Shown piece by piece: positions 32,875-42,487 of a stretch of 64,000 nt of DNA. The position numbers were made by a program, and so were the translations under genes. The number at the start of each line of letters is the position of its first letter. Position 1 is the first letter of the stretch. Source of the stretch: Dyadobacter sp. CY326 (GTDB lineage: Bacteria > Bacteroidota > Bacteroidia > Cytophagales > Spirosomataceae); contig NZ_JAJUXI010000005.1 in the NCBI RefSeq assembly GCF_021390515.1, positions 451,247 through 515,246 of the forward strand. The letters are read 5' to 3'. Below the pieces are notes generated by a model. It worked only from the letters and a program-made list of their open reading frames with translations, was not told where the DNA came from and did not search any database.

Positions 32875-34878
32875 TTACCGGATCGCCACCCGCTTAACCA
32901 CCGAGCCGCTCCCCGTATGGATCTTGATCAGGTAAAAACCGCTGGAAATGCCAGCCAGATTCAGAACAGCCCAATGCTGCTGGTCATAAAGTGCCTCTTT
33001 CAACTTCACGCCCGAACTCGAAAACACTTCCACCATCCCTATTTTGCCCTGGGCCGAGACAACATTGACCTCCCCTGCGGATGGATTTGGAAAAACATCA
33101 AAATTGGATGAGGCAAGTGGCTCAATGCCCAGCACGTCCGCACTCAATTTCTTGTAACGAATGCTCGTTATTCCCGACTCCGCATGCTCTGTAACCGCCC
33201 GGATCGAGTAAATATATTCAACGCCTTGCTTCGCGGATGGATCAGAATAAGTTGCTTGCAAAGGCAAATGCAGAATTTCGTGAGCGCCTAATGAATCCGG
33301 TCCGCCGGATCTTTCCAAAATGTAACCCGTTGCGCCAGGCAGCTCATTCCAGCTCAAGACAACATTGCCCACTTCATCCCTGGCGGTCAGCGTCAGCGTT
33401 CCCAGATTTGGGAATGGATAAATCTTGTTATGATGAAAAGCAAATGCACGAAATCCTTTATCATTCCGCAAAAACGGCCCGATGTAAACCCACGGCGCCG
33501 ATAATAATCCGGCATAGTGATATTTTGAAGGTAAATATTTGATCAGAGAATCAGGTCCGGCGGCTTTCTTCTCGACAATGATTTTGTTAGCCTCTGCCCT
33601 GCCTGATTTTAGCTTTTGCCATTCCGCATTTAAGTAAAAAAAGTCTTTCACCGAGTAAATGGACGACGGTTCCTGGCTGCCCTCAATGTTCGTATTCAAT
33701 GTGTCATTGGGATAAACCATTTTCTGATAATCCTCAAAAACCATGGTGATTTCCGTTGAATCCTTTTTTGAGTAAAAAGCCTTTTTCAAGCTGGGAGAAG
33801 TGATTTTTTCTTTTTTTCCATAGTGATAAAATCCCGCCATATCGGCCAGGTCCTGTCCTAATTTGAGATATCCTTCCAAACCATAATGGAAACCATTCCA
33901 GCCCGGCGCTCCGAGGGCTGCATAAGGCTGAATAATGGGATATTTCTCTCCCAAAAGCCGCTGATCCTCCCGAAACTGACCAATCCGGTCGTCATAAGCG
34001 CCTCCACCGAAAAGCGGAAGCTGGAAAACGTATATTTTTTCAACCTTCGGATAATCTTCTTTCCAATTGTTGACCATCTGTTCAAAGCGCGGCGCCCACA
34101 CCAACGGATCATTCGACGCAGCTTCATTTTCGCCTTGCCAGTAAAAAATGCCTTTCAATGCAGGCATAAGGCCCGATTGGTTTACATAATTCAATAAAAC
34201 ACCATAAAATTTGGCAGGATCTTCGTGATTATCAGGATTTCGCTCGATGAGTTGCGCCAGCGAAGCGCCAGCAAGTGCGCCGTTGATCACGCAGGTTGGA
34301 ATGCCATACTTTTCGGCGACGCGACGCTGAAATTCAATCCCAAAAATACCAACGCGCGGGCTCAGTGCATTGGCAAGTCCGAAGCCGGTTCCCTTGGGCG
34401 CGGACCCGAATGTGCGACAAAATTCATTGCGATATGGATAATCCACTTCCCACGCAACTGCATTGGACTGGCCATAAATCAGGTAAAGATCACCGGCAAC
34501 GACATTATTGCGCGTAACGATCAATGTTGAATCCGTGGCGGATTTGCAAGCATACACGGCAAATGAATATTCTGCCAGTTCCGATTTAATTGTTGTGGCA
34601 ATGCTGAAAGCGCCAACTTCGGCTGTGTATTTCAATGCATTTTTATGGTAGCTGGTCCGCGCTCCGTTGCGTGACGTCACGACGGAAACATAGGCGTAAC
34701 CAGCAGCTTCAACATTTCCAGCGATCGTAACGTCCGCCTCATTATTTGCATTCCGCGGATAAAGCTGCAAATCCTCAGGCAGCGAGCTAAAATTGACAAT
34801 CTGGATTTTCTCTGCAAATGAGGGCGAAAAAACGCGGCATAGTGAGAAGATTACACTTAATAGTAAAGCTTTTTTCAT
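32875..34878 (-). CDS. T9SS-secreted SGNH esterase (sialate O-acetylesterase-like)
   Basis: 667 residues from ATG 34878, chosen because KKALLLSVIFSLCRVFSPSFA is a signal peptide; a frame extending to 34938 adds 20 non-signal residues. The catalytic domain (about 130-380) has YLIYGQSNAVAW (GQSN with nucleophile Ser), IFYWQGENEA and NGFHYGLEGY, fitting the SASA/SGNH esterases that remove acetyl groups from sugars. A fibronectin-III-like domain follows (LTLTARDEVGNVVLSW to YIYSIRAVTEH), and the end FDVFPNPSAGEVNV to VKRVAIR is a T9SS sorting tail. It should be displayed or released at the cell surface for polysaccharide deacetylation. Confidence 0.85.
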   Translation of the reverse strand: MKKALLLSVIFSLCRVFSPSFAEKIQIVNFSSLPEDLQLYPRNANNEADVTIAGNVEAAGYAYVSVVTSRNGARTSYHKNALKYTAEVGAFSIATTIKSELAEYSFAVYACKSATDSTLIVTRNNVVAGDLYLIYGQSNAVAWEVDYPYRNEFCRTFGSAPKGTGFGLANALSPRVGIFGIEFQRRVAEKYGIPTCVINGALAGASLAQLIERNPDNHEDPAKFYGVLLNYVNQSGLMPALKGIFYWQGENEAASNDPLVWAPRFEQMVNNWKEDYPKVEKIYVFQLPLFGGGAYDDRIGQFREDQRLLGEKYPIIQPYAALGAPGWNGFHYGLEGYLKLGQDLADMAGFYHYGKKEKITSPSLKKAFYSKKDSTEITMVFEDYQKMVYPNDTLNTNIEGSQEPSSIYSVKDFFYLNAEWQKLKSGRAEANKIIVEKKAAGPDSLIKYLPSKYHYAGLLSAPWVYIGPFLRNDKGFRAFAFHHNKIYPFPNLGTLTLTARDEVGNVVLSWNELPGATGYILERSGGPDSLGAHEILHLPLQATYSDPSAKQGVEYIYSIRAVTEHAESGITSIRYKKLSADVLGIEPLASSNFDVFPNPSAGEVNVVSAQGKIGMVEVFSSSGVKLKEALYDQQHWAVLNLAGISSGFYLIKIHTGSGSVVKRVAIR

Positions 34879-34959
34879 AGAGGTTTGTAATTCCATTGAG
34901 GTGCGTAACAAACGTATAATAAAGCTGTTATATAACAATGCGATGCTGATAATGATTTA

Positions 34960-34992
34960 TTGGAAACGCCTGATTTGATTTTCGTATCTTTG
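34960..34992 (+). promoter_or_regulatory. Promoter of queE, nearly leaderless
   Basis: TTG at 34960-34962 and TATCTTTG at 34985-34992 with a 22-nt spacer match the phylum consensus. The -7 box ends 4 nt before ATG 34997, so the mRNA would begin at or just inside the start codon. Confidence 0.55.
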
Positions 34993-34996
34993 CAAA

Positions 34997-35623
34997 ATGT
35001 TTACCGAGACTTTACCAATTCAAACCACAAAGCTTCCGGTTATGGAAGCTTTTTATACTTTACAGGGAGAAGGCCAGCACAGCGGGCGCGCCGCTTACTT
35101 TATCCGCCTAGGCGGCTGCGAAGTGGGCTGCCACTGGTGCGACGTAAAAGAATCCTGGAATGCGGACCTGCATCCAAAATTTGACATTAATAAGATTGTG
35201 GAAGGCGCTTTGCAATATCCCGGGCGTCTGGCGGTGATCACCGGAGGCGAGCCTTTAATGTATAATCTGGATGAACTGACGGGCCAACTTAAAGATGCAG
35301 GCTTCAAAACCAACATTGAAACTTCCGGGGTCTATCCGTTTACGGGACGTTGGGATTGGGTGTGTTTTTCTCCTAAAAAATTCAAAACGCCGCATCCAGA
35401 CATTTATAAAAATGCCAATGAGCTCAAAGCCATCATTTATAATAAGAGTGATTTTGAGTTTGCTGAATTGCACGCCGCGCTCGTTTCCGATGATTGTACA
35501 TTGCTCATGCAGCCCGAATGGAGTAAGCACGAGGTGATGCTGCCTTTGATCATTGACTATATCAAAGACAATCCCAAATGGAAAATGTCGTTACAAACTC
35601 ACAAGTACATGAACATTCCATAA
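34997..35623 (+). CDS. queE: 7-carboxy-7-deazaguanine synthase QueE
   Basis: 208 residues. MEAFYTLQGEGQHSGRAAYF is the QueE N-terminal substrate region. The radical-SAM cluster motif is Cys41-x3-Cys45-x2-Cys48 (CEVGCHWC), followed by VITGGEPLMY (GGEP motif for SAM). It converts 6-carboxytetrahydropterin to 7-carboxy-7-deazaguanine in queuosine/preQ0 synthesis. If the mRNA is leaderless, translation starts at 34997; an internal ATG at 35042 (before EAFYTLQGEG) is the alternative. The stop codon shares one base with the start of the next gene (TAATG). Confidence 0.95.
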   Translation: MFTETLPIQTTKLPVMEAFYTLQGEGQHSGRAAYFIRLGGCEVGCHWCDVKESWNADLHPKFDINKIVEGALQYPGRLAVITGGEPLMYNLDELTGQLKDAGFKTNIETSGVYPFTGRWDWVCFSPKKFKTPHPDIYKNANELKAIIYNKSDFEFAELHAALVSDDCTLLMQPEWSKHEVMLPLIIDYIKDNPKWKMSLQTHKYMNIP

Positions 35624-37521
35624 TGCGCCGCGCTGCTATTTTTTTGCTTTTTATCTGTTTGGTTTTTTCAAAATCCGCTTCCGCCCAGGACGCAACATTG
35701 TCCAGAAAGGCCAGGGAAATTTACGACAAAGCACAGCAGGCGTGGCAGGCAAGGAAACTGCCGGAAGCCATTGAGCTTTTTGAAAAAGTCCTTGAACAGG
35801 AACCCAACAGCTACGACACCAATCTGCGGCTTGCGCAGATTTACGAACTGCAACGCAATCCCGATCTTACCAAGAAATATTATACAAAAGCCATTCAACT
35901 GAGGCCCGCTGTGCCGCAATCTGCGGCGGCGCTGCAATGGATCGGGCGGAATTATTTCGAGGCGGAAAAATATGATTCAGCTCAGGCTTATTTTGAAAGA
36001 GCTTTGCCATTGTTTCCTGCCAAATCGAGCTTAGGCAGATTGGCGGAGAAATCGATTGCCTCTTCAAAATTTGCCCGCGAAGCGATCAAAAACCCGCTTA
36101 GCATTCAAAAACGCTCATTAGGCGACACCATTAATTTTCTCAACACCCAATATTTTCCCGTTCTGACGGCGGATGATGAGACATTGATCTTCACCGGCCT
36201 CACCGAGCAGCGTGACGAAAACATTTACACCACGCATCGCACGACGAAGGGCTGGGACGTGCCGGAGGAGATTTCTGCATCCATTAATACGACCAATAAC
36301 GAGGGAACTTGCAGCGTCTCTGCCGACGGTCGCACATTGGTTTTCACAGCCTGCAACCGGCCCGACGGCTATGGAAGCTGCGATCTGTACATTACAAGAA
36401 AGGAAGGAAAAGATTGGAGCGCGCCGGTGAATCTGGGCCAGGAAATTAACACGCGGGACTGGGAATCGCAGCCGTCGTTATCGGCTGACGGCCATTTGCT
36501 TTACTTTGCTTCCGATCGCCGGGGCGGCCAGGGCAAGCGCGACATTTGGGTTACGCGGCTTGACGAAAAAGGAAAATGGGCAGCGCCTAAAAACCTGGGT
36601 GCGCACATTAACACGCCCGACGAAGAGAATGCACCATTCATTCACGCCAACGGCAGAACATTATTTTACGCGTCCAATGGATTGCCGGGCATGGGCGGAT
36701 TCGACATTTTCATCTCGCAGCGCATGGACACGATCTGGTCGCAGCCGAAAAACATTGGTTATCCCATCAACACCGTCGCCGATCAGGTTGGACTTTTTAT
36801 CGCTTCCGACGGGCAGAAGGCTTATTACACCGACGATGCTTCGGAAGGAAAAGGCCGCTCGCTGCTTTACACATTCAATTTGCCCCAGCAGGTTAAAGAT
36901 TTGATCGTCCCGACGCGCTATGCAAAGGGGAAGGTTTTTGACAAAAAAACAAACACGCCGCTGGCCTCCGCAATCGATTTATTTGATCTTAAAACACAAC
37001 AAAAAGTCGGTGAATTTGCATCCGACGGGCAAACGGGCTCTTTCCTTGCCGTGCTGAACAGCGGCGGTGAATATGCTTTCTATGTATCCAAAACAGGTTA
37101 TTTGTTTAAAAGTTTGTCATTTACAGTGAATGATTCCGCGTCATTCGTGAACCTGGACATTCCTTTGGAAGCCATTGAAAAAGACCGCGCGGAAGTGCTC
37201 AACAATATATTTTTCAAAACGGGAGAATTCAGTCTGGACGAGAAGTCTAAGGTGGAACTTGGACGAATGGTTGATTTCTTAAATAAGAATAAAGCAGTGA
37301 AGATCGAGATTTCCGGGCACACCGACGATGTGGGCTCCGACACGGAAAATATGGAATTATCAAGGAGAAGGGCGCTCTCTGTTCAGGAATATCTGCATGA
37401 GTCGGGCGTAGTTGCCGAAAGGATCACTTCCAAAGGCTATGGCGAAACGCATCCCGTTGCCCCAAATGACTCCCAGGAAAACCGGCAGAAGAACCGCAGG
37501 ATCGAGTGGCGGATCCTCTGA
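35623..37521 (+). CDS. PD40/TPR outer-membrane protein with OmpA domain
   Basis: 632 residues from ATG 35623, which begins a signal peptide (RRAAIFLLFICLVFSKSASAQ); an in-frame ATG at 35578 inside queE is rejected. TPR-like helices (residues 25-150, PEAIELFEKVLEQEPNSYDTN), then WD40-like PD40 repeats (about 165-420, e.g. PSLSADGHLLYFASDRRGGQG), a carboxypeptidase-regulatory-like fold (about 430-510) and a C-terminal OmpA domain with EISGHTDDVGSDTENMELSRRRA that binds peptidoglycan. The architecture matches T9SS/gliding-associated PorE-type proteins of Bacteroidota, which may fit the T9SS substrates in this window. Coupled to queE by a 1-nt overlap. Confidence 0.88.
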   Translation: MRRAAIFLLFICLVFSKSASAQDATLSRKAREIYDKAQQAWQARKLPEAIELFEKVLEQEPNSYDTNLRLAQIYELQRNPDLTKKYYTKAIQLRPAVPQSAAALQWIGRNYFEAEKYDSAQAYFERALPLFPAKSSLGRLAEKSIASSKFAREAIKNPLSIQKRSLGDTINFLNTQYFPVLTADDETLIFTGLTEQRDENIYTTHRTTKGWDVPEEISASINTTNNEGTCSVSADGRTLVFTACNRPDGYGSCDLYITRKEGKDWSAPVNLGQEINTRDWESQPSLSADGHLLYFASDRRGGQGKRDIWVTRLDEKGKWAAPKNLGAHINTPDEENAPFIHANGRTLFYASNGLPGMGGFDIFISQRMDTIWSQPKNIGYPINTVADQVGLFIASDGQKAYYTDDASEGKGRSLLYTFNLPQQVKDLIVPTRYAKGKVFDKKTNTPLASAIDLFDLKTQQKVGEFASDGQTGSFLAVLNSGGEYAFYVSKTGYLFKSLSFTVNDSASFVNLDIPLEAIEKDRAEVLNNIFFKTGEFSLDEKSKVELGRMVDFLNKNKAVKIEISGHTDDVGSDTENMELSRRRALSVQEYLHESGVVAERITSKGYGETHPVAPNDSQENRQKNRRIEWRIL

Positions 37522-37636
37522 ATGTATTTGCATAAAGAAGTGAAATTTTGCACTTTTGTCGATCTGCCAATGTTGTAATAGACGAGTACAACTTAGTTCG
37601 TAAACATCCGTCATTAACAATTAGTAATAAAATATC

Positions 37637-38596
37637 ATGACACCCGAGAAAGTCTCCTGCTTAATCATCGGCTCCGGTCCTGCCGGATATACAGCCGCAA
37701 TATATGCATCCAGAGCAGGTTTGAATCCTGTACTTTACCAAGGCGCGCAACCAGGCGGCCAGCTCACCATTACAACGGAAGTCGATAACTATCCCGGCTA
37801 TCCAGATGGCATTACCGGCCCTGAAATGATGATGAATTTTGAAAAACAAGCACAGCGCTTCGGAACAGACATTCGTTACGGATTGGCAACTGCGGTTGAC
37901 TTTACAACGCATCCGCTTAAAGTGACCATTGACAACAAACACGAGATCGAAGCTGATGCAGTGATTGTTTCAACGGGTGCTTCTGCCAAATGGCTTGGCC
38001 TGGAAGATGAGCAACGCCTTAACGGACATGGCGTATCTGCCTGTGCGGTTTGCGATGGTTTCTTTTTCCGAGGACAAGATGTTGTCGTTGTAGGTGCGGG
38101 TGATACAGCTGCTGAGGAAGCAAGTTATCTTGCCAAATTGGCCCGTAAAGTGTATTTACTGGTTCGCCGCGATGAAATGCGTGCTTCTAAAATCATGCAG
38201 AAACGCGTTGAAATGTTGCCAAACATTGAAATCCTTTGGAACACGGAAACAGTTAAATTGAACGGCGAGCACGGTCTTGAATCTGTTTTGGTAAAAAATA
38301 ATAAAACCGGCGAGGAGCAACTTTTGAACGCAACCGGTTTCTTTGTAGCCATCGGACATAAGCCCAACACGGATATTTTCAAAGGATATCTGAACATGGA
38401 CGAAACCGGCTACATTCAAACAATAAAAGGAAGCGCCTGCACGAATGTGAAAGGTGTGTTCGCTTGCGGTGATGCGCAGGATAATGTTTACAGACAAGCC
38501 ATTACGGCTGCGGGAACCGGCTGTATGGCCGCATTGGACGCCGAGCGTTTTTTAATGGAGCTTGAAGTGGAGAACATTATCGAAGAAACAGCTTAA
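37637..38596 (+). CDS. trxB: Thioredoxin-disulfide reductase
   Basis: 319 residues, the canonical length. FAD motif IIGSGPAGYTAAIYASRAGL, active-site Cys136-x2-Cys139 in SACAVCDGFF, NADPH motif VVGAGDTAAEEASYLAK with RRDEMRAS, and C-terminal GVFACGDAQD. It reduces thioredoxin with NADPH in the cytoplasm. A second, divergent TrxR-like gene lies at 14875-15780. Followed by a strong terminator at 38624-38675. Confidence 0.96.
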   Translation: MTPEKVSCLIIGSGPAGYTAAIYASRAGLNPVLYQGAQPGGQLTITTEVDNYPGYPDGITGPEMMMNFEKQAQRFGTDIRYGLATAVDFTTHPLKVTIDNKHEIEADAVIVSTGASAKWLGLEDEQRLNGHGVSACAVCDGFFFRGQDVVVVGAGDTAAEEASYLAKLARKVYLLVRRDEMRASKIMQKRVEMLPNIEILWNTETVKLNGEHGLESVLVKNNKTGEEQLLNATGFFVAIGHKPNTDIFKGYLNMDETGYIQTIKGSACTNVKGVFACGDAQDNVYRQAITAAGTGCMAALDAERFLMELEVENIIEETA

Positions 38597-38623
38597 AATT
38601 ATTTGCCCAACCCCTAATTTGAC

Positions 38624-38675
38624 TCAGGCTACACTGGTAATGCTTTTACAGGCAGTGTAGTCTGATCTGATTTTT
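38624..38675 (+). terminator. Terminator after trxB
   Basis: Positions 38624-38636 pair with 38653-38665 as a 13-bp stem with one G-T pair. A second short pairing (GTAA/TTAC) closes the loop, and a five-T run follows at 38671. The hairpin ends 16 nt before the start of the M23 peptidase gene, so it separates the two units. Confidence 0.75.
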
Positions 38676-38681
38676 ATACCT

Positions 38682-39755
38682 ATGAAAGTAAAGCTTATTG
38701 TAAGTTTGCTAATGATCGTGTGTTTGATCTCCTGGAACACGCAAGCGCAAGAGCGAGGGAAATTCAAAAGAAATCCAAAAATCAATCAGTCCGGAAACAA
38801 CGCCAACGAAGGACCAACAAAAATAAGCACGCCTCAACCAGAGGACGAATATCAGGTCGAAACCTCCAATCTCCGATTCCAAAACCAGTTTGAACCTGTG
38901 AAACCACTCAATCCTGTCGTAAGCGAGGACACCACAACCATTGACGAAGGTGAAACGGATGTCGTGGAAGTTGTTGATTCATTGTTAGTTGCGGATGAAT
39001 GGGTAAAATCAGCCGAATATTATGTCATTTGGGATGCCCGGACCATTAATCCATACGGACTCAGCCCGTTGGAGTTTGACGAACCCGTCGAGCTGACATT
39101 GTATGACTCGACGGCGAACAGGATGTGGGCAACACCGATGACGGACACCAAGGCAACCTCCAACTTCGGTTATCGCTGGGGAAGATGGCACAATGGAAGC
39201 GACCTGGACCTGGAAACGGGCGACACGGTGCGTTCAACTTATGACGGAATGGTTCGCATTGTGGCCTTCGACGGCAGCGGATATGGACGTTTTATCGTGG
39301 TCAGACATTACAATGGCCTTGAAACACTTTACGGACATTTATCCAAGCAACTCGTCGAATCAGGTCAAATCGTGAAAGCGGGTGACGTGATCGGGTTAGG
39401 CGGAAATACGGGACGCAGCACGGGATCGCACTTGCATTATGAAAACCGTTACGAGGGAAATCCTTTTGACCCGAGAAATATTTTTGACTGGGAAAACAAA
39501 GCCATTAAATCAAATCACTTCCTGCTGACCAGCAATGTTTGGAGCCATTTGCGCGGCAAGTCTACCAAAAGTGAATTCGCCTCAGGCGACGCGCCAGTCG
39601 CTTACACGCGCTCGATCCTGCACAAAGTGCGCTCGGGCGAAACGCTCTCTTCCATTGCCGGAAGATATGGCGTAAGCATTTCATCCGTTGCCAGAAAAAA
39701 CCGAATTTCAAGTCGATCCACATTGCGGATTGGGCAGAAACTCCGCATCAAATAA
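38682..39755 (+). CDS. LysM-M23 peptidoglycan endopeptidase
   Basis: 357 residues with signal peptide 1-22 (LIVSLLMIVCLISWNTQAQ). Residues about 160-275 are a LytM/M23 domain: His170 and Asp174 in WHNGSDLD, His219 in YGHLS and His250/His252 in SHLHYE provide the zinc and catalytic residues. A LysM domain closes the protein (HKVRSGETLSSIAGRYGVS). The region between signal peptide and peptidase is low-complexity and Pro/Glu-rich. It should cleave peptide crosslinks in the periplasm. bshB1 follows 12 nt after. Confidence 0.93.
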   Translation: MKVKLIVSLLMIVCLISWNTQAQERGKFKRNPKINQSGNNANEGPTKISTPQPEDEYQVETSNLRFQNQFEPVKPLNPVVSEDTTTIDEGETDVVEVVDSLLVADEWVKSAEYYVIWDARTINPYGLSPLEFDEPVELTLYDSTANRMWATPMTDTKATSNFGYRWGRWHNGSDLDLETGDTVRSTYDGMVRIVAFDGSGYGRFIVVRHYNGLETLYGHLSKQLVESGQIVKAGDVIGLGGNTGRSTGSHLHYENRYEGNPFDPRNIFDWENKAIKSNHFLLTSNVWSHLRGKSTKSEFASGDAPVAYTRSILHKVRSGETLSSIAGRYGVSISSVARKNRISSRSTLRIGQKLRIK

Positions 39756-39766
39756 CAACCACCTCT

Positions 39767-40492
39767 ATGAAACTAGACATTCTCGCCATCACAGCCCACC
39801 CTGACGATGTCGAACTCTGCTGTGCCGGCACATTGCTTTCGCAACTTGCACTTGGCAAAAAAGTTGGTATCGTAGATCTGACGCGTGGCGAGCTCGGCAC
39901 GCGCGGAACACCGGAAGGCAGGATTCAGGAGGCATTGAACGCAGCGGCAATCATGAACATTCCCGTTCGCGACAATGTAGGATTGGCAGATGGTTTCTTT
40001 GCCAACAATGAGGCGCACCAAAAAGCCATCATTCCATTTATCCGAAAATATCAGCCTGACATTGTCATCACCAACGCAATAACCGACCGCCATCCCGATC
40101 ACGGAAGGGCTGGTCAGCTGGTTTCAGACAGTTGTTTTTATTCAGGCTTGCGCATGGTCAAAACATTTGATGAGCAGGGAAACAAGCAGGAAGCTTGGCG
40201 GCCAAAGCACGTTTTTCACACTGTTCAGGACCGTTACATTGTGCCCGACTTCATTGTCGATATCACAGATGTGCACGATAAGAAAATTGAAGCGATCCGC
40301 GCTTTTGAAAGCCAATTTTACGTGCCATCGTACAACAGCGACGAGCCTCAAAGTTACATTTCCTCACCCGATTTCCTTGAATTTGTCATTGCGCGCGCCC
40401 GTGAAATGGGACATGCGATTGGTGTGACGTTTGGAGAAGGATTTACGACTTCCAGAAAGCTCGGTGTTAAAGATTTGTCCGTTTTTGTGTAA
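39767..40492 (+). CDS. bshB1: Bacillithiol biosynthesis deacetylase BshB1
   Basis: 241 residues of the PIG-L/LmbE deacetylase fold. AHPDD at residues 10-14 and RHPDH (His109, Asp111, His112) are the zinc and catalytic motifs; LTRGELGTRGTPEGR and FYVPSYNSDEPQSYISSP are specific to BshB1. It deacetylates GlcNAc-malate to GlcN-malate in bacillithiol synthesis, known in many Bacteroidota. bshA and bshC are not in the window. Directly downstream of the M23 gene; converges with the histidine kinase gene with 21 nt between. Confidence 0.92.
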   Translation: MKLDILAITAHPDDVELCCAGTLLSQLALGKKVGIVDLTRGELGTRGTPEGRIQEALNAAAIMNIPVRDNVGLADGFFANNEAHQKAIIPFIRKYQPDIVITNAITDRHPDHGRAGQLVSDSCFYSGLRMVKTFDEQGNKQEAWRPKHVFHTVQDRYIVPDFIVDITDVHDKKIEAIRAFESQFYVPSYNSDEPQSYISSPDFLEFVIARAREMGHAIGVTFGEGFTTSRKLGVKDLSVFV

Positions 40493-40513
40493 TAATTTTA
40501 GCTTAACAATTGA

Positions 40514-42283
40514 TTATCTGTTGATTAACGAAAGCCCCGCAAGCTTTGCATGCAACATTTGCGGGTGAAAGGGCTTTGCTATCCAGTCATCAAACAAAGC
40601 AAGCATGCCGCTCGATTCGAGTGATTCTTTGCTGGTGGCAGTCAAAGCAATGATTGGAATCTTTGCTTTCTCCACATCTTCAAGTGCGCGGATTTGCTGA
40701 CTTGCCTGAATTCCGTCCATGACAGGCATGTTGATATCCATTAAAATAACCTGGTAATTCTTTACCAGCATTGACTCCACAGCGGCACGGCCGTTTTGAA
40801 CAATATCAAACTTTACGTCCCATTTTTCGAGGAACTTTTTGAGGATCATTGCATTCATATTATTGTCTTCCGCAACCAGCACATTGATATCAAGCGGACC
40901 GAGATCTTTGTTCGAGGCAGGTTTTTCTGATAAAACCGGTTCCTGACTCAATGGATAAGGAAAGTCAAAAAAGAATGATGTGCCCACTCCTTCCTGACTG
41001 GTAAAGTCAAGCTTTCCGCCATGCAGATCAACCAGCCGCTGTGCCAGCGACAGTCCCAAGCCGGTGCCGTGATATTGTTTTTTCATCCCCGTGTTAACCA
41101 GTTTGAACGGCTCAAAAATGTATGGAAAAACCTCCGGAGGAATTCCAATGCCCGTATCCGTCACATTAAAGAATATTTGCAGCTGATCATCGGCAATTCG
41201 CCTCGCATCCAGCGTGACCTCAATGGAGCCGTGCTCGGTATATTTGATAGCGTTGCTAATCAGGTTCATCGCGATCTGAGCCAGACGCTCGGGATCGCCG
41301 TCAACCCAGAGCGCGTCCAGTTCCGGTGACGCATTTAGCCTCATCGTCAACCCCTTGTTGCGCGCCGCAGCTTGCAGTGCCTTACAAATGTCGTTAATGA
41401 TAACGGCAGGTCTAAACGCAACCTTATTAAGCTTGGTTTGATTGCCTTCGATTGCATTCAGGTTCAGAATGTCATTAATGATCGAGTTGAGAATATCTGC
41501 TGAAAACCGCACATTTTCCAGATTCTTCGCCTGATCGGTTTTGGAATTTTCATAAGAAAGCAATTCCAAACCGCCGATGATCGCATGCAGCGGCGTGCGA
41601 ATTTCGTGCGACATCGTGATCAGAAAGTTGGTTTTGTATTCGGCAAGATCCTGCGATTTTGTTGCCGCAATTTTTAATTCACTCAAAAGCGTCGCTTCCT
41701 TTGCACTCGCCAGTTCGGATTCTTTAAAATAAAAATAGTGAATGTAAATCAGCATTAAGTAATTGTAAATCAGCGCAAAAGCCAGAGCATATGTGTCGAC
41801 TGCGGAAGCTTTTATTCTAATTTCAATATCAAAATATTGGTTAAGGACAAAAACGCAGGCAACCAAGAGCACGCTAACCAGCGAATAGAAAAGTCCCCAT
41901 CTGGGTCCAAGAATGTAGAATCCGGCGCTGAGAATGACGAAAATAAATTGTAAAGTGACGAGATAATGTCCATTCTGATACAGCACCGCAGTGGACAAGA
42001 CGATCAGGCAGAGGCAAATCATGACATAATGCCCAACTCTTTTGAAGTGCACGCCGCGGCAAAGCATTTGATATCCCACCCACGTTAATGTGGTGAAAAA
42101 GAGGACTCTCCAAAGCAGAAAATTCTTGTGTTGTGCCAAATGCAGCATGGCCAGCAGCACGCCCATGATACAATAGGCAAACAAGAGAAATCGGAGGGTT
42201 TTCTTTCGGATGTGGCTGACGGCTTGTGTATCCTGCCAATACGCGGGATACTTGACTTTTAAAGTCCTTAAAATTTCCTGCAT
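40514..42283 (-). CDS. Hybrid sensor histidine kinase
   Basis: 589 residues. About six transmembrane segments fill residues 25-185 with short loops and no obvious periplasmic sensor domain. Then a coiled segment and the HisKA domain with His226 in MSHEIRTPLHAIIGG; HATPase motifs VTDTGIGIPPE and YHGTGLGLSLA. A C-terminal receiver has AEDNNMNAMIL and Asp516 in LMDINMPVMDG. All phosphotransfer residues are present. The receiver implies onward transfer through a separate phosphotransfer protein or a feedback role. No response regulator gene adjoins; a link to the LytTR regulators of the window is possible but without support. Confidence 0.92.
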   Translation of the reverse strand: MQEILRTLKVKYPAYWQDTQAVSHIRKKTLRFLLFAYCIMGVLLAMLHLAQHKNFLLWRVLFFTTLTWVGYQMLCRGVHFKRVGHYVMICLCLIVLSTAVLYQNGHYLVTLQFIFVILSAGFYILGPRWGLFYSLVSVLLVACVFVLNQYFDIEIRIKASAVDTYALAFALIYNYLMLIYIHYFYFKESELASAKEATLLSELKIAATKSQDLAEYKTNFLITMSHEIRTPLHAIIGGLELLSYENSKTDQAKNLENVRFSADILNSIINDILNLNAIEGNQTKLNKVAFRPAVIINDICKALQAAARNKGLTMRLNASPELDALWVDGDPERLAQIAMNLISNAIKYTEHGSIEVTLDARRIADDQLQIFFNVTDTGIGIPPEVFPYIFEPFKLVNTGMKKQYHGTGLGLSLAQRLVDLHGGKLDFTSQEGVGTSFFFDFPYPLSQEPVLSEKPASNKDLGPLDINVLVAEDNNMNAMILKKFLEKWDVKFDIVQNGRAAVESMLVKNYQVILMDINMPVMDGIQASQQIRALEDVEKAKIPIIALTATSKESLESSGMLALFDDWIAKPFHPQMLHAKLAGLSLINR

Positions 42284-42487
42284 GTAACGTTGAGTTGAAT
42301 CGAAGCGACTATATTAAAGCAAAAACACGGATTTTCACCGGTTTCGCCGCTTTTTTATAATTTCGGCTAAAACCAATGGTTTTAAAACTTTAAATCTTTT
42401 GCTGCTCATTATTGTTACTAAAATGGTGTGACATTCAACTATTGACACCCGCAAATCGTATATAAGAAAACATCAAACTAAAATAGC

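Noticed and set aside
35578..35622. Start of the OmpA-domain gene inside queE
   Set aside because: The extra 15 residues are the queE tail in another frame; the signal peptide begins at ATG 35623.
37098..37620. Minus-strand frames across the end of the OmpA gene and the trxB upstream region
   Set aside because: Antisense shadows of a strongly coding OmpA domain; no promoter or conserved motif.
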